Of a DNA stretch of 64,000 bases, positions 11,901 through 21,798 are shown one piece after another. The translations under genes were made by a program, and so were the position numbers. Every line of letters begins with the position of its first letter. Position 1 is the first letter of the stretch. Source of the stretch: Branchiostoma floridae. Taxonomy: Eukaryota; Chordata; Leptocardii; Amphioxiformes; Branchiostomatidae. The stretch spans positions 17,038,295 through 17,102,294 of the forward strand of contig NC_049980.1 of NCBI RefSeq assembly GCF_000003815.2, written 5' to 3'. The notes under the pieces are model-generated. The model worked only from the letters and a program-made list of their open reading frames with translations. It did no database searches and was not told where the DNA came from.

Positions 11901-13991
11901 CTTAATCAGGTTGAAATGTCATTGTAAAATAAGGTTCTTAATTACACTAACTTTAAACAAGTTTAACTTGGTCAGCATTCTGTCACCTTGCAGCAAGGAT
12001 TAGCAGAGTTCCTTAGACCCTGAGAAAGGTGACTGTCAGTTATCATGGTGTTGGCCAGGTGAAAGTTAGTTGTGTAATAAATACCATATTTTCAAAGAAG
12101 GTTCTTGTGTTGGGTCATGTTGCATTGCGTTCTGTTGTATTAAATTGTTTTGTGTAGTTTAGAGTTTTGTTGTTTTGTGTTGCATTCTGCTGCATTCTGC
12201 TGCATTCTGCTGCATTGTGTTGGGGACCACATAGAAATCCACAAGTCTCTGATGCAGACAAGACATACTGTAAATGCAGAAACTTTTGCGGTGGTTTAAT
12301 GTTCACGGTTTTCGCGGTGGCTGCTTCACTGTGAACTTAGAACCACTGTGAACATTTTTCCATGGCAGTAAGAGAATACAGTGCATGGTGCTACCGCGAA
12401 CTTAAACCCACTGCGAAAAGTCTTTTTTCCCGCTACCGCAAAATTAAATCCCCGCAAACTTAAATGCATTTACAGTTCATTCATGTAGACTATCCTCATG
12501 ACCTCACAACTCACCCATGTCATCCACAGTGGACAGCAGGTACATCTGCACCCCTACCAGGCTGACCTTCAGACTGGTGACCTCTACAGTCTCCTCCCAC
12601 ACAGCCAGGGTCACCTGACTTACAGCATCGAAGGCTGCCAGGCCGGTCGGCAGGCCAACAAAGATGTACCGTCCATCCACACTGTGGGCCATGCAGTGGG
12701 TCTTACCGTGCTCCTTAGTGGGAAATATCACATGTGGTTAGATGTCTTACCTATAGTTCCATCAGCAACTGATCATCATTAGCAAGTTTAAAAGATTCCA
12801 TGAGTTACTTTGGCACCTGGAAAATGAGTCACTTTGATATCTAGAGTCATATATAAATTTGCATTTGAAGAGTGTGGTGAGACGTATGTGGGAGAAACGG
12901 AAAGATCGCTAGGGGAACGGACTACCAAACACCAAAAGTCCCTAGATCGCCTGGACGGCAAATCCGCGATTAGCCAACACCACCTCCAATCACGTCACTT
13001 GGTCACTACCAAGCCCATCTCGGACAACATAGACATTATTGACTTAGAAGCACGCAATGCACATAGAAAGATTAAGGAGGCCATCCATATTCAACTAGAG
13101 GCTGCGAAGTTGAACCGGACTGAGGGTTGGGAGCTGCCCAAGTGCTACCTACCCCTTCTCCGCAAGGAGGCGGGGGGAGGGGGCAGATGATCCACGCAAG
13201 CCTGACCTAGTTTCGTGTTCTCTCGCGAGAACTGAGATTAGGTCATTCCCCTGACGACGATGTACTGATAGACATCGAAAATTTGGGAGGTATGTAATGT
13301 ACCTTTTCAAAAACAGTCATTGATTGATGAAAATTGCTGATCAGGACAGTCTGGCACCAGGTCCAGGAGGGTCAACCCTAACCCTGGACTATGAACCATA
13401 TCATACCTGCATCTGGACAGGACACTCGTACAGCGGAGGTCGAACCCTGCTGCCGTCCTGCATGCGTGCCTCCTCACGCTCACTGACGATGTCCCACACA
13501 TCCTCCAGTAGTTGGAACAGCACCTTGTGAGGCAGGAGAGGGGTGTGTGTGAGTGTGAGTGTTTATCTATATGTTCGACTTTTTGATGGGCTTTGGGAAC
13601 AGGGTGTTTTTTTTTCCCGCTCAGCAAATCAGTTCTATTGCAACTGGCTTTTTGTGGTTGCACCTTGAATGTAGACTTGTTCTCTTTGAAATGTGCCAAA
13701 TGCTGTTGCCAGCCTTTACGACTTGATATGGAGCCAATACCACTGCTTTTCCACTTTTTCACATTGGTCGGATTTCAGTGAGAACGCCCTTGTACGGAAA
13801 AATTACCAACGCTCTGTACCATAAGCTATCAAATGAAAAACAAGTGAACCTTGTCTATCATGCGGAAGGGCTGCGGTAACGGGTCGTACAACTGCTCGGG
13901 GTCCGTCAGGAACTCTTCTTCATCACTGTCCCTGGAGCTGAGGGAGGGAGGGGGGATATCCAACCCGCCCTTCCGTATAAAAACCGGCATT
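5833..13991 (-). CDS. WDR93: WDR93/CFAP297-like axonemal WD-repeat protein, 15 exons
   Basis: The joined exons are 13850-13991, 13407-13523, 12515-12713, 11710-11774, 11317-11383, 10968-11080, 10369-10582, 9614-9791, 9230-9378, 7990-8121, 7407-7623, 7207-7267, 6785-6941, 6285-6438 and 5833-5998. Every junction is AG/GT and every phase agrees. The product is about 710 residues, close to the roughly 690 of vertebrate WDR93. Visible features are an acidic N-terminus followed by the block [14 protein letters not shown]-type strands such as [13 protein letters not shown] and [11 protein letters not shown], an Ala/Gln helix ([14 protein letters not shown]), and a basic helical C-terminus ([18 protein letters not shown]). 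WDR93 orthologues (FAP297 in algae) belong to the C1d projection of the ciliary central pair; that is family knowledge. The identification rests on the PLPQPFRMI block, the exon-by-exon resemblance and the length, recalled without a search. The apparent ATG is one base out of frame (see findings). Introns hold a minisatellite, a MITE and a Penelope fragment. Confidence 0.75.
6285..6438 (-). CDS. WDR93: WDR93-like exon 14
   Basis: Reads [20 protein letters not shown] then [20 protein letters not shown] and [10 protein letters not shown]. The acceptor is GTGCCAG and the donor is GTAATG. It ends with two bases of a split arginine codon. Confidence 0.78.
6785..6941 (-). CDS. WDR93: WDR93-like exon 13
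   Basis: Reads [20 protein letters not shown] then [20 protein letters not shown] and [12 protein letters not shown]. The strands [11 protein letters not shown] and GADGQMFYA resemble propeller blades. The acceptor is CTGTAG and the donor is GTGACT. Confidence 0.8.
7207..7267 (-). CDS. WDR93: WDR93-like exon 12
   Basis: A short exon reading [20 protein letters not shown]. Two overlapping in-phase donors are possible, GTGGTG at 7209 or GTGAGG at 7206, differing by one valine. I chose the GTGAGG site. Confidence 0.65.
7407..7623 (-). CDS. WDR93: WDR93-like exon 11
   Basis: Reads [20 protein letters not shown] through a Pro-rich loop ([15 protein letters not shown]) to [20 protein letters not shown] and EPVTILD. 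The acceptor is CTACAG and the donor is GTGGGG. The [11 protein letters not shown] strand fits a propeller blade. Confidence 0.8.
7990..8121 (-). CDS. WDR93: WDR93-like exon 10 (WD blade)
   Basis: Reads [20 protein letters not shown] then [20 protein letters not shown] and DKYL. The run ending LTVWDKY is the clearest WD dipeptide-type ending in this gene. The acceptor is TTTGTAG and the donor is GTCAGT. Confidence 0.82.
   Translation of the reverse strand, partial: TLSTSQTWYGPTPAPSRPVLSAQTHPWWLWDWWTAPSQFGTNI
9230..9378 (-). CDS. WDR93: WDR93-like exon 9
   Basis: Reads [20 protein letters not shown] then [20 protein letters not shown] and LYSLLKTGK. The [16 protein letters not shown] segment is a WD-type blade. 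The acceptor is TCCCACAG and the donor is GTAAAG. Confidence 0.8.
9614..9791 (-). CDS. WDR93: WDR93-like exon 8
   Basis: Reads [20 protein letters not shown], then [20 protein letters not shown] and [18 protein letters not shown], with the final codon split. The acceptor is AACACAG and the donor is GTGAGC. Confidence 0.78.
10019..10380. repeat. 31-bp minisatellite repeating the exon 7 splice donor
   Basis: About eleven to twelve units of roughly 31 bp with the plus-strand core GTACACACCTGTCAGTTCAG. The array begins at the 3' edge of WDR93-like exon 7. Read on the gene's strand, each unit carries CTGACAG|GTGTGTAC, the same sequence as the real exon-intron junction. Two units near 10100-10180 are degenerate. 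Each spacer also carries an in-frame TAA, so use of a downstream copy would truncate the protein. Confidence 0.9.
10369..10582 (-). CDS. WDR93: WDR93-like exon 7 (disordered, Glu/Gly/Pro-rich)
   Basis: Reads [20 protein letters not shown] through a low-complexity linker to [20 protein letters not shown]. The acceptor is CTTGCAG. The donor GACAG|GTGTGTAC coincides with the last unit of the 31-bp minisatellite that fills the start of the next intron. Confidence 0.78.
10968..11080 (-). CDS. WDR93: WDR93-like exon 6 (Ala/Gln helix)
   Basis: Reads [20 protein letters not shown] and then an amphipathic helix [18 protein letters not shown]. The acceptor is TTTTCCAG and the donor is GTAATC. It ends on a whole codon. 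Confidence 0.78.
11317..11383 (-). CDS. WDR93: WDR93-like exon 5
   Basis: A 67-bp exon reading [20 protein letters not shown] then LE. The acceptor is CCTGTAG and the donor is GTGAGT. It ends in phase 1, matching exon 6. Confidence 0.75.
11710..11774 (-). CDS. WDR93: WDR93-like exon 4
   Basis: A 65-bp exon reading [20 protein letters not shown] then EQ. The acceptor is CTCACAG and the donor is GTTTGT. It completes the split glycine codon of exon 3. Confidence 0.75.
12180..12221. repeat. 10-bp tandem repeat
   Basis: About four copies of TGCATTCTGC in an intron, next to the MITE. Confidence 0.85.
12267..12476. mobile_element. 210-bp MITE with ACTGTAAATGCA ends
   Basis: It starts ACTGTAAATGCAGAAAC and ends TTAAATGCATTTACAGT, so the ends are inverted copies. 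The interior is built from repeated GCGGT/ACCGC and CACTGTGAAC motifs and has no coding capacity. Sequences closely similar to its left and right halves flank the large nest at 52041 and 62187. No clear target-site duplication is visible here. Confidence 0.75.
12515..12713 (-). CDS. WDR93: WDR93-like exon 3 (first beta-propeller strands)
   Basis: Reads [20 protein letters not shown] through LLSTVDDM and ends in phase 1 at a GTGAGT donor. The pattern [20 protein letters not shown] is typical of a WD blade. A MITE lies just downstream in the following intron. Confidence 0.8.
12834..13190 (+). mobile_element. Penelope-like retroelement 3' fragment (GIY-YIG endonuclease)
   Basis: An open frame of about 118 residues reads [20 protein letters not shown], then a conserved helix ([13 protein letters not shown]), [32 protein letters not shown], and [20 protein letters not shown]. 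This is the C-terminal GIY-YIG nuclease domain of Penelope-like elements, with YVG in place of YIG and the typical KIKEAIHI...[10 protein letters not shown] tail. The reverse transcriptase part is absent, so it is a 5'-truncated relic. It lies on the plus strand, antisense to WDR93, in the intron between exons 3 and 2. It stops at TGA 13188-13190. Confidence 0.85.
13241..13303 (+). ncRNA. Possible degenerate hammerhead ribozyme of the Penelope-like element
   Basis: CTGACGA at 13251 matches the hammerhead core CUGANGA. It is followed by a stem-loop (GATGT, loop, ACATC), then GAAA, a weak stem III (ATTT/AGGT) and GTA at a position suited to cleavage. An outer stem could form between GGTCATT and AATGTACC. 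Penelope-like elements are known to carry hammerheads just downstream of the endonuclease frame. Several pairs are G-T or mismatched, so activity is doubtful. Confidence 0.4.
13407..13523 (-). CDS. WDR93: WDR93-like exon 2
   Basis: Contains 39 whole codons, beginning [20 protein letters not shown] and ending CPVQMQ. The acceptor is CTCACAAG and the donor is GTATGA. The helical [13 protein letters not shown] segment directly follows the PFRMIDK block, as in the WDR93 family. Confidence 0.75.
13850..13991 (-). CDS. WDR93: WDR93-like exon 1 (N-terminus)
   Basis: Encodes the acidic stretch [20 protein letters not shown] and then PFRMIDK, ending at a GTTCAC donor. The ATG at 13991-13989 would start MPVF, but a six-A run (13979-13984) puts it one base out of frame with the conserved reading. 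In the conserved frame there is no ATG before an upstream TAA near 14060. The start is therefore uncertain. Confidence 0.65.
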
Positions 13992-16900
13992 TTCTCAGCA
14001 AAATTTCAGAAAACAGCCCCAAATTTAATTTGTGTTGAAAGCCCGTATGTTAAAAGATACCAGGCTCCAAAATCTTGAACGTCAGCTGCTAGGAGAAGCT
14101 TTGAGTGCGAACTGAAAATAAACCACTCTTCGGGACATGAATTATTTCGGATAATCCGCCATCTTTGCAACCAAGGCGACAGTATACAGTGCAAGTCACG
14201 TGAGTAAAAATCATTGACCCTTTCTTTTGGATTTATCAACACTAAAAAAAGTTATAATTATGCATGTGAGCATTTTTTTTGTGCTTTGAATGGAAAGGAT
14301 GCTGTGTGAATACTTGAAAAGACGTAAATTATGACTTGTAGGCCATCACCATGACATTTCTCGCGAGATTTAAAACGTGAGCAGCTGCTGATAAGATGCA
14401 TGTCAGTATTACTGCAATGCAAGCTTGAATCGCTAGGAAGCGTTAATGAGCGGCTAGTTACATGGCTAACAACTAAAAGCTAAAGTGGCAGTTTGCCGTT
14501 TAACATTTGAAAATCATTCACTTTGTTAAAACGTTCTCTAGTCTTATTTCAGATTATCGATATCGTATTTTGAGCATTCTCAGTTTGCCTAATAAAACTC
14601 CCAGTTTATAATTTCCCTATTATAAAGTGAATTGACCTCGCATTATAAAGTAGGTTTACGGACTAGTCTGACTTTATATCCGATATCCTCTACAGCTATC
14701 AAACCATCTGTCGTCATAGCATTGCATAATGATTTACATCACACCGGTGACAGCGTTTCTGTATCAAACTATTGCTTGACTCGCATTTTGCCTAATCTCC
14801 AGGAAGATTTACCAGTGACATAAGATAGTATCAAGGCTGACCAAAGAGTAAAGCGGCCGAAGGGAATCAGTCGGCCTCTTGCCGGAGATTATATTTGCCC
14901 CCCTCGGCCTTCCTTATTTGATTCTCGCTGGATACATTAGTTAAGTCTGATTGGACCAATAACATGTCTTAGCAAAGACAATTGGTTTATGTGAGAGTGC
15001 GTCACGGTACGGGTAAAGGTTGACTGAAGAGTTTCACGATCGAGCACGCTGTAGGTACAATAAACATCGTGTGTTTCAAATCAAGGCTGGCGATAACGTT
15101 ATGACGTAATTAAGACCGGTAATACAAGAAGGCGTTTCAGAATGATCATGTTTGTTTCAGTGTCATCATTTCCAGGAATACATTGGGAAAATTTGGCCCT
15201 TTATCAACAGATCCCTGTCAACTTGGCCCAACACCCTATTCACTATTCACTTTCAGATATCGGCGACGCCCTAGCTGGTCAACTCAGCCAGGCAGGGCTG
15301 AGGTTAGGGTAAGGCAGTTAGGGTTTAGGGTGTTGGAACAAGTTGGTTGTGATTAGCCATGGGCTGATGAGTTGGTAAACGGCTGAAGCGTCCGACACTG
15401 TCCAGAAGAGAATGTAACCGACCCTTACAACTTGACAGCCTCAGCTCCTTACCGCAGTACAGTGCGTGCGTATAATGTACTGTGGAAAAGCCACCCTGAA
15501 GTTGTGACGACTACATGTAGCACTTACAATCGTTAATGTAAATCCTTGATAGTGCGGAACGAGTGGAGTGCTTTTAATGCATCGATCGCACAGAGACCTC
15601 GTTTCTTGGAAAGAGTCCCCAAATCCGCTCTAAAGGTTTAGGGAACGAGACAATGTTAATAGTATAGAAAACCTCTTTTAATGAATGAATGAAGACCTTT
15701 ATTGTACAATTTTGCCCAACCGGGCTAAGTAATACTTAACACTAGATATATATCAATTGTTCGCTGCTGAATGACAACTGGAAATCAGTTTAGGGGCTAA
15801 AGTCAGAAAGCAATTTGCCAAGGACCAGAAGCATTGCTTCTGGCAGCGTGTGTGCTGCAAGCAACAGCTTTATGAGGTAAATATGTCTAGTCAAGGCATT
15901 GCGTTTCGTAGAACTACTTAGAACTAGCTGTGGGAGTAACATATTGCCACGGTTGGTTGACTGCCAAAAACTAGGAATGAGTTTAACAATGAGTATGCTT
16001 CGATAAGACAAGGCCAGTCCTTAGAGGGAGATTTCATCTTTAACAACACTGACAACATAAGTTCCAATGGCCCATGGCATATTGAAGGCTATTGAACCCG
16101 TGGCCCATAGCATATGAAAGAAACCTTTGAAATCGGGATTGATATTCCACCCCCACCAAAAAGCGCTATCGCTCTTTGCAGCACGACGGCGAGCGTCTGC
16201 AAAGGGTGGAATATAAAAGGGTATAACGAGTATAACGTTATGTGCACAAAATTGAAGAAAAAACTTCGAGGCCAGGACCTTGCCTTGCCACCTAAGTGCT
16301 CCAGAGCCAGATACTCTGCCAGAAAAAAATCTGTTGGGGCGAAGTCAATGACGGTCCATGATCCCCTTTTAAGTCTGCGCACCATCCTTTGTAGTTGCCA
16401 CTGGCTCTTCTATTTCGATTGCTTACCTCGAAATGACAGTCAGCGGTAACAACGGAAGATAGTATCCAGTCTAGAGCCGTTTACCATGTCGTTTGGAATT
16501 ATGGGCGCCCCTCTAAAATTAACAGGAAGTACAAAAACATACACATCAGAATGATCAGATGAAACGAGCCACCACCTACTGCTGTTCCCCTTCAGGGTGA
16601 TTTTGACCTTTCGTTGTTTTTCCTTCGAATTTTGGTTCATCTAAGGACAACGCTGGAAATCCTTCTCATGGGCGTCATTAGTACGTGTTCAGACCATTTC
16701 ATCCCACGGTTCCTAAGTACGTAGATATTTGTGAATCCTACGCAGCTATTCTGAAGGCTATCAAGTTAAAGTAAAAACAACGCCTGTGGATAGAAAGGTC
16801 GAAATAGACTTAATGGTGTGTCAAGAAGATATTCGCAACCACCGTTTCCTCTCACCTAGCCTTGCTTAAATATGAAATTGTTTTCAGGGCTCTCTGACCT

Positions 16901-18392
16901 TTACTTTTGAGCCCGGTGGAAGTTTAAGGACCTGGTGCCTTAACATACACGCAAAGGAATAATAAGAAACGCCCACGTGCAGACGTCTGGCGCTGTCAAC
17001 GTCGTAAGATATGCAAGTCACGTTTCTTACGTCTTAAGATGGAGGAAAGAGGATGTGCTGCTTGGCAGGGGGGATCTACTTATATGATAAGTCTGTCGAA
17101 GTACATATCTCCTAAACTGATTATATAATATCACAGCCTAGTTAACAGGCTGTTGTTGGTTGAAGCCAGGTGAATCTCTAAACAGATGTACACGTTGAAA
17201 GGCAAAATCGTCTAGCATTGGGCCTTCGGATCTATACTTTCTTAGTTCATGGATACTGTCCATGACTGCTAAAAGAATGAAAAAAATGACGCAATGTCTC
17301 CAAGACCGAAGAACAAGAGACAAGAAAAGTTACAACACCATCTATTCCTATGGAGAGACATATCAGTACTGGTGTACATGAGATATTGGTTCAGCACCAA
17401 GGACAGGACAGGACGTTATGTTACGCGGTGATATACGGTCTGCTTACCACAGGACTGGGCTGTAGTGTAACAATGCAAGAAACGAGTCGACAAACCCTTG
17501 GTACGCCTTCTATATATTATTAATTTGATTATACCAAAAGGTGGGAAGTCTTAGGTACCTTTAAGATTTGGTTTTAGCCTCGATCTGAAACAGTTCCCAG
17601 GAAAGGCGAGATATAGATTATGGGGGATGGAGTGATATCGCTGAAAGTTGTTGTCGTTTCTTGTTCTATTCTCACTACCTACGCTAACTAACTAGTGGGC
17701 TGAATCTTGGTTACAGGTGACTTTCCCATTGTTCGTGTCAAGCGGGCAAACCCTCACTTCCCCGTGCTGCCTGTTTCGTCAGAAAGTGCCCACCTTTGTG
17801 TCCCAGTGGATAGCCACTCTGACGACAGAAACGGAGCTGAAGCGGCGACTGAAGCGGCGGCACCGCGGAGCTACTAATTGCTTTTCCCATTGACGTCAGA
17901 GACTTGAAAACTTGAGAAGACATCCATTATGTTTAAGAACGCCGAAGATCTTGGCCAAGGCAGAGGCCAAAGTAAGCAACATTTCAGCTGCGAAACCGGC
18001 TTTCTATTGTGAGCCAAGCACGAGTCGTAAAGTGTCGCTGGTACCATGAAATCTTAAATGACAAATTTACTCCTACGTGGTTGAGTAGGACCCAACATAT
18101 GGATGTGATCACCACTGACATCCTGGCTTCGTCTGGAGGAGGAACATGGAAAGAAATGGAGAAATCTAGTTAGATAAACACCTTGTATGTTCATACTATA
18201 GTTCTTGTATGTATGGAAACTATCGATTTTGCCTCATTGAACATGTTTTCTTGCTGCATCCATGATCTGTGTGGGTGTGTACAGAAGAAGGTCGGGAAGT
18301 GTAGAATGCCGGGACATCGCATATTCACAAGCAAGGTGAGAATGTTCCACTTCGCTCCTCCGTTGACGTCATCCTGTTCAATTTGGCGCCCG

Positions 18393-18539
18393 GATGTTGG
18401 TGACCCGAGGAGCACTGACGACACCTCAGAACCTTCAAGACGTGCGCAAGGAGACAGCCAAGGAGGTGCGACACAGGATCAAACAGATGGAAGAAAAAAA
18501 AGCCTTGCGATTCTTTTTTTTCGTCTTGGAAGAACTTTG
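18393..18539 (+). CDS. Weak small coding candidate (charged helix)
   Basis: From ATG at about 18393 the frame reads MLVTRGALTTPQNLQDVRKE then TAKEVRHRIKQMEEKKALRF and ends in FFFFVLEEL and TGA. The amphipathic QDVRKETAKEVRHRIKQMEE segment has coding-like composition. The A8 and T8 runs that follow look like the tail of a frameshifted copy or of an exon read past its donor. No family is recognised. Confidence 0.2.
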
Positions 18540-20639
18540 ATGAGTCTGTAATGCAAAACACAACATTAGTAACATACGTTTACAACAGAGGGTTGTAACA
18601 CACCCGGTTTAAGATATGCGCATTTTGTATGGAACTAAAACATTATAATCATAACGGTTTTGGAATGACTTGGGCCAAAACGTCGATAAATGTTTTTTTT
18701 TTTTAAATAATGAGGATGTTCTAGAAAGTAATGAGGAGAGCTGCTATTCCTATTAAAGATTGAGAAGTCGGTTACCAAGATCGAATTTAAGACAAACAAA
18801 ACTTGACTTTGATAAAACGCCCATGGCCTTCCCCTCGACAGCCTTCCATTTGCTGGGTTATTACTTGATAAATTAGTAGGCGCCCATTCGGCGCACGGCC
18901 GGCGGAGTGAGGGCCGCCCCCGCACGGAGCCCGTGTGAGCCTGCATGCCGTGCCAGCAGTTCCCATCGACCCTAGCGGTCAGATCTAACGAACCACGGGG
19001 CTCAGCGGTGATGAACTTGCCGATTGACCGTATTGATTTTACAGGAACACAAAACTCATCAAGAGATAAGACATTGTTGAGGCGGTACGACTAGAGTGAA
19101 AAGTCGACGTAAGTCCAGGGAGTTAAATGCAGTGAACGCAAAAAAAGAGAGGTCAGTCACCGTTGCTGGTGATAGAACATATGTAGAATACGCCCGAGGC
19201 GTGGGACACAATATGTCTTTTCTGAAATGATATAGACCGTAACCTGCGAATGTAGTCATCTTGTAAGACTTGTAACGTAACGATAAGGCCTCGGTGTCGT
19301 CTTGCTCCCAGCAGAATGCAGTGACGTAATCTTGTTCAAAGAAAGCCTGTCACTTGGCCTGAAGCAAGATTCCCCCAGCTAGCATTTAATTGGTCCATGT
19401 GCTTGTTAGCATCTTAACCACCCAGTCAGACTATCGTCCAATAAAGTGATAACATCTGAATAAAGAGACGTCTTTCACACGAATTGTCACAGGTATAGGC
19501 TTGCGCTTTGAATGACGTCATGCTTTAGTTTATTGTACAAGTCAAATATGGTGGACAGAGCTATTTCACGATCTCAAATAAAAGCTATCAGTTGTCTATA
19601 TGGCAGTTCTATGGAATCTGAAATGAAAGGTACGTGTAAAAAATGCGATGGCATAGTTATTCTTTTTATATGATGGTCCAGGACCAACATATGTGTTGTA
19701 AATTGTGCAACATTCACTGTTCTCATCGCAAACCGTCATGCATTACCAGGTGACGTATTCACAAAAATGTTCAATTCAATGCTCGAAGACCGAATATTAT
19801 CTAGCATTAGTGTTAACTCCCTTTTCGAACCTGCCCTAATGAGCCTAGAAAGCAACAAAAACGTTAAGTAGCCCATAAAACGTACACGCCCACCTACCTA
19901 CAATGTCATCTCCAAATGACATTATATATGGCCGACACATTCGTCGATACTTGGGAAGTGGCAACGGCAAGAGGCCTTCGCCGCCCACATGCAGGCTTTT
20001 TCTTCTTACATTAGCCCGTACTTATTCTTTTCGTCCGCTCAAGGCCATGGTCAATGGGACTGTAATAGTGTCCATAAGGCACCTGTTGTACAACTCCTAC
20101 GGGTTCTAATGAGGCTCTAGATCCTTCGTTAATAACAAGCTGGTTTTCAGAGAGGAACTTGTGGAGTGGTGTGCTGTGTTTCCTTTCTGTGCTTTTTTTT
20201 CTTTAGGACATTAATATTCTTGGTCAGGTTGAGACCCGGAATATGCCAATGGAATGACATCAGTAAGCCAGATGTGCATGTTCTCTGTCGTTAATGATTA
20301 CCGTGTGACGAGAATTGCACCCTAAAGTCATCTAGGGAATTGTACAAGAAAGGCCGATTGCAAAGTCTTTAAAATCTGGTACAATACCTTGTAGTGCAAT
20401 ATATGAAGAAATATATTTTAATGTCTGTGTCTATATTGGTGTCTAGGCAATTTTACCCAGTGTTGCAATCCACGGATACTGCAAAGTTACCATGGCCGCA
20501 ACTGCATGAATCAAGCAGCGTGTTGCTCAGGCCAAATAACAAGCAACAAGTCTGTTGCGTTGCATGCCCGGTAAATCGTCAAACCAGGTGTGAGTTTAAG
20601 TTTATTTTGATCCACAATTAGCCTCATCAGAGGCTATTC

Positions 20640-20720
20640 TTCCTGTGGTCATACAGGAAGAATAGGTAGGTTTGTACAAGTTACATGAAGTTTTGTTAGG
20701 TTTGTACAAGTTACATGATT
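20640..20720. repeat. Short tandem and inverted repeats
   Basis: Two near-identical copies of GGTTTGTACAAGTTACATGA lie in tandem. Just before them is a small hairpin formed by TATTCTTCCTGT and ACAGGAAGAATA. Confidence 0.8.
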
Positions 20721-21005
20721 TGCTTGCTCCACTCATAGCGGGATGAACCCCAACTCTTGGTTCTGAGGCCTGAGGCGTGGCTATACCCCCCCCCCCCCAC
20801 ACACACACACACACAACCCTCTTTCCCCCTGCCCAAACACATGACCTCACTTGAACGTTCTATTCGACGGACGTCCCTATAGCTGGCTGAACTAGGTACG
20901 CATTCATATCGGACTCGATTGAGGAAATTATTATGTACTCTTTCCCAAGGGTACAATATCAGGGCCTGCCGGCGATTCAACCTCAGTACCTCCATGTTCC
21001 AAAAT
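20720..21005 (-). mobile_element. Decayed tRNA-derived SINE
   Basis: On the minus strand it reads TGTACCCTTGGGAAAGAGTA, then GCGTACCTAGTTCAGCCAGC, then GGGACGTCCGTCGAATAGAA. These segments match in order those of the copies at 31858, 48836 and 53815. The poly-C/CA tract lies inside its 3' part. Confidence 0.6.
20788..20817. repeat. Poly-C then CA microsatellite
   Basis: A run of about fourteen C is followed directly by about nine CA units. Confidence 0.9.
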
Positions 21006-21713
21006 CCCTAACCACAAGGGTGCTGTGCTACCTGTAGATTATCTACAGAAAGACACCGTGATTTGCCAACTTACAGGAACTAGAACGGCATCAGATTACC
21101 TGCTGGATCGGAGAATCATAAAGAACTTTCCTTTGAAGGTTATACGAGGCCACTGTAAACCCCTTATTTTATTATCAATGGTACGCCCCGCCACCCACGA
21201 CATGCTGTATGTATATATATGGCCCCGCCCAGCAACCAAAGTCCAGTGGAAAGTGCCAACAGCGGTCCCCGTTAGCTCCGACCAGCTCCATTGGGTAGAG
21301 TCGTGGGATTGGAACCCGGATCCTCTAGCTGGTTTACGTCACTGTTCCTCAAACCCGGATACAGCCATTTGCTCCGCTTGCTTACATTCACTTTTTCACC
21401 AACCACCGGCCGGCGTTTTCAATCCCGAGAGCGCCGCTCAGCCGTAGCGTCTGGTGACGGGAGGTTGGTGGAAGGTGTCTGCCGCGGCTTCGCTTGACAA
21501 GTGAACTCTGAACTGTCCGAATCCTGGTCCTCTAGTCAGTGGTAGCGCTCAGACGTCTGGTGTGTTTGAGCTCGGAGCTCGTTAGAAACAAAGTGCACGA
21601 TGGCATCACACCTGACATAGCAGGACACTGGAGTACTCTCCTCCGGCGTGTTGCAGCGTGGACAGATCTGTCACTCCCAACTCTCATCTGCAGACTTTCA
21701 CCCATCTCCAAAG

Positions 21714-21798
21714 ATGAGCTCTTTCTTGAAGAAACCCGTGCAGGAGTTTGAGAGGGACACCACCCTGGCTTCCATGGGAGGCACTGATAATCTCAGTG
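21714..21798 (+). CDS. Synaptotagmin-like exon 1 (N-terminus)
   Basis: ATG with context CAAAGATGA reads MSSFLKKPVQEFERDTTLAS then MGGTDNLS, ending in one base before a GTAAGG donor. The phase-1 end joins exactly to exon 2, which needs two bases to finish its first alanine codon. No other good first exon was seen in the 16.4 kb before exon 2. Confidence 0.6.

Larger units (their letters stand above)
14000..21713. other. Intergenic region between the divergent WDR93-like and synaptotagmin-like genes
   Basis: The two flanking genes point away from each other. The region holds a weak small coding candidate at 18393, a decayed SINE (20720-21005) and a poly-C/CA microsatellite. Otherwise there are only short open frames with no recognisable motifs. 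The promoters of both genes are expected here, but I could not place a core element. Confidence 0.5.

Noticed and set aside
14150..14190. RFX X-box half-site (GGTTGCAAAG on the minus strand) upstream of the ciliary gene WDR93
   Set aside because: Only one half of the motif is convincing; expected by chance in a region of this size.
16114..16449. 111-codon open frame
   Set aside because: Composition and lack of splice or domain signals point to chance; nothing recognised.
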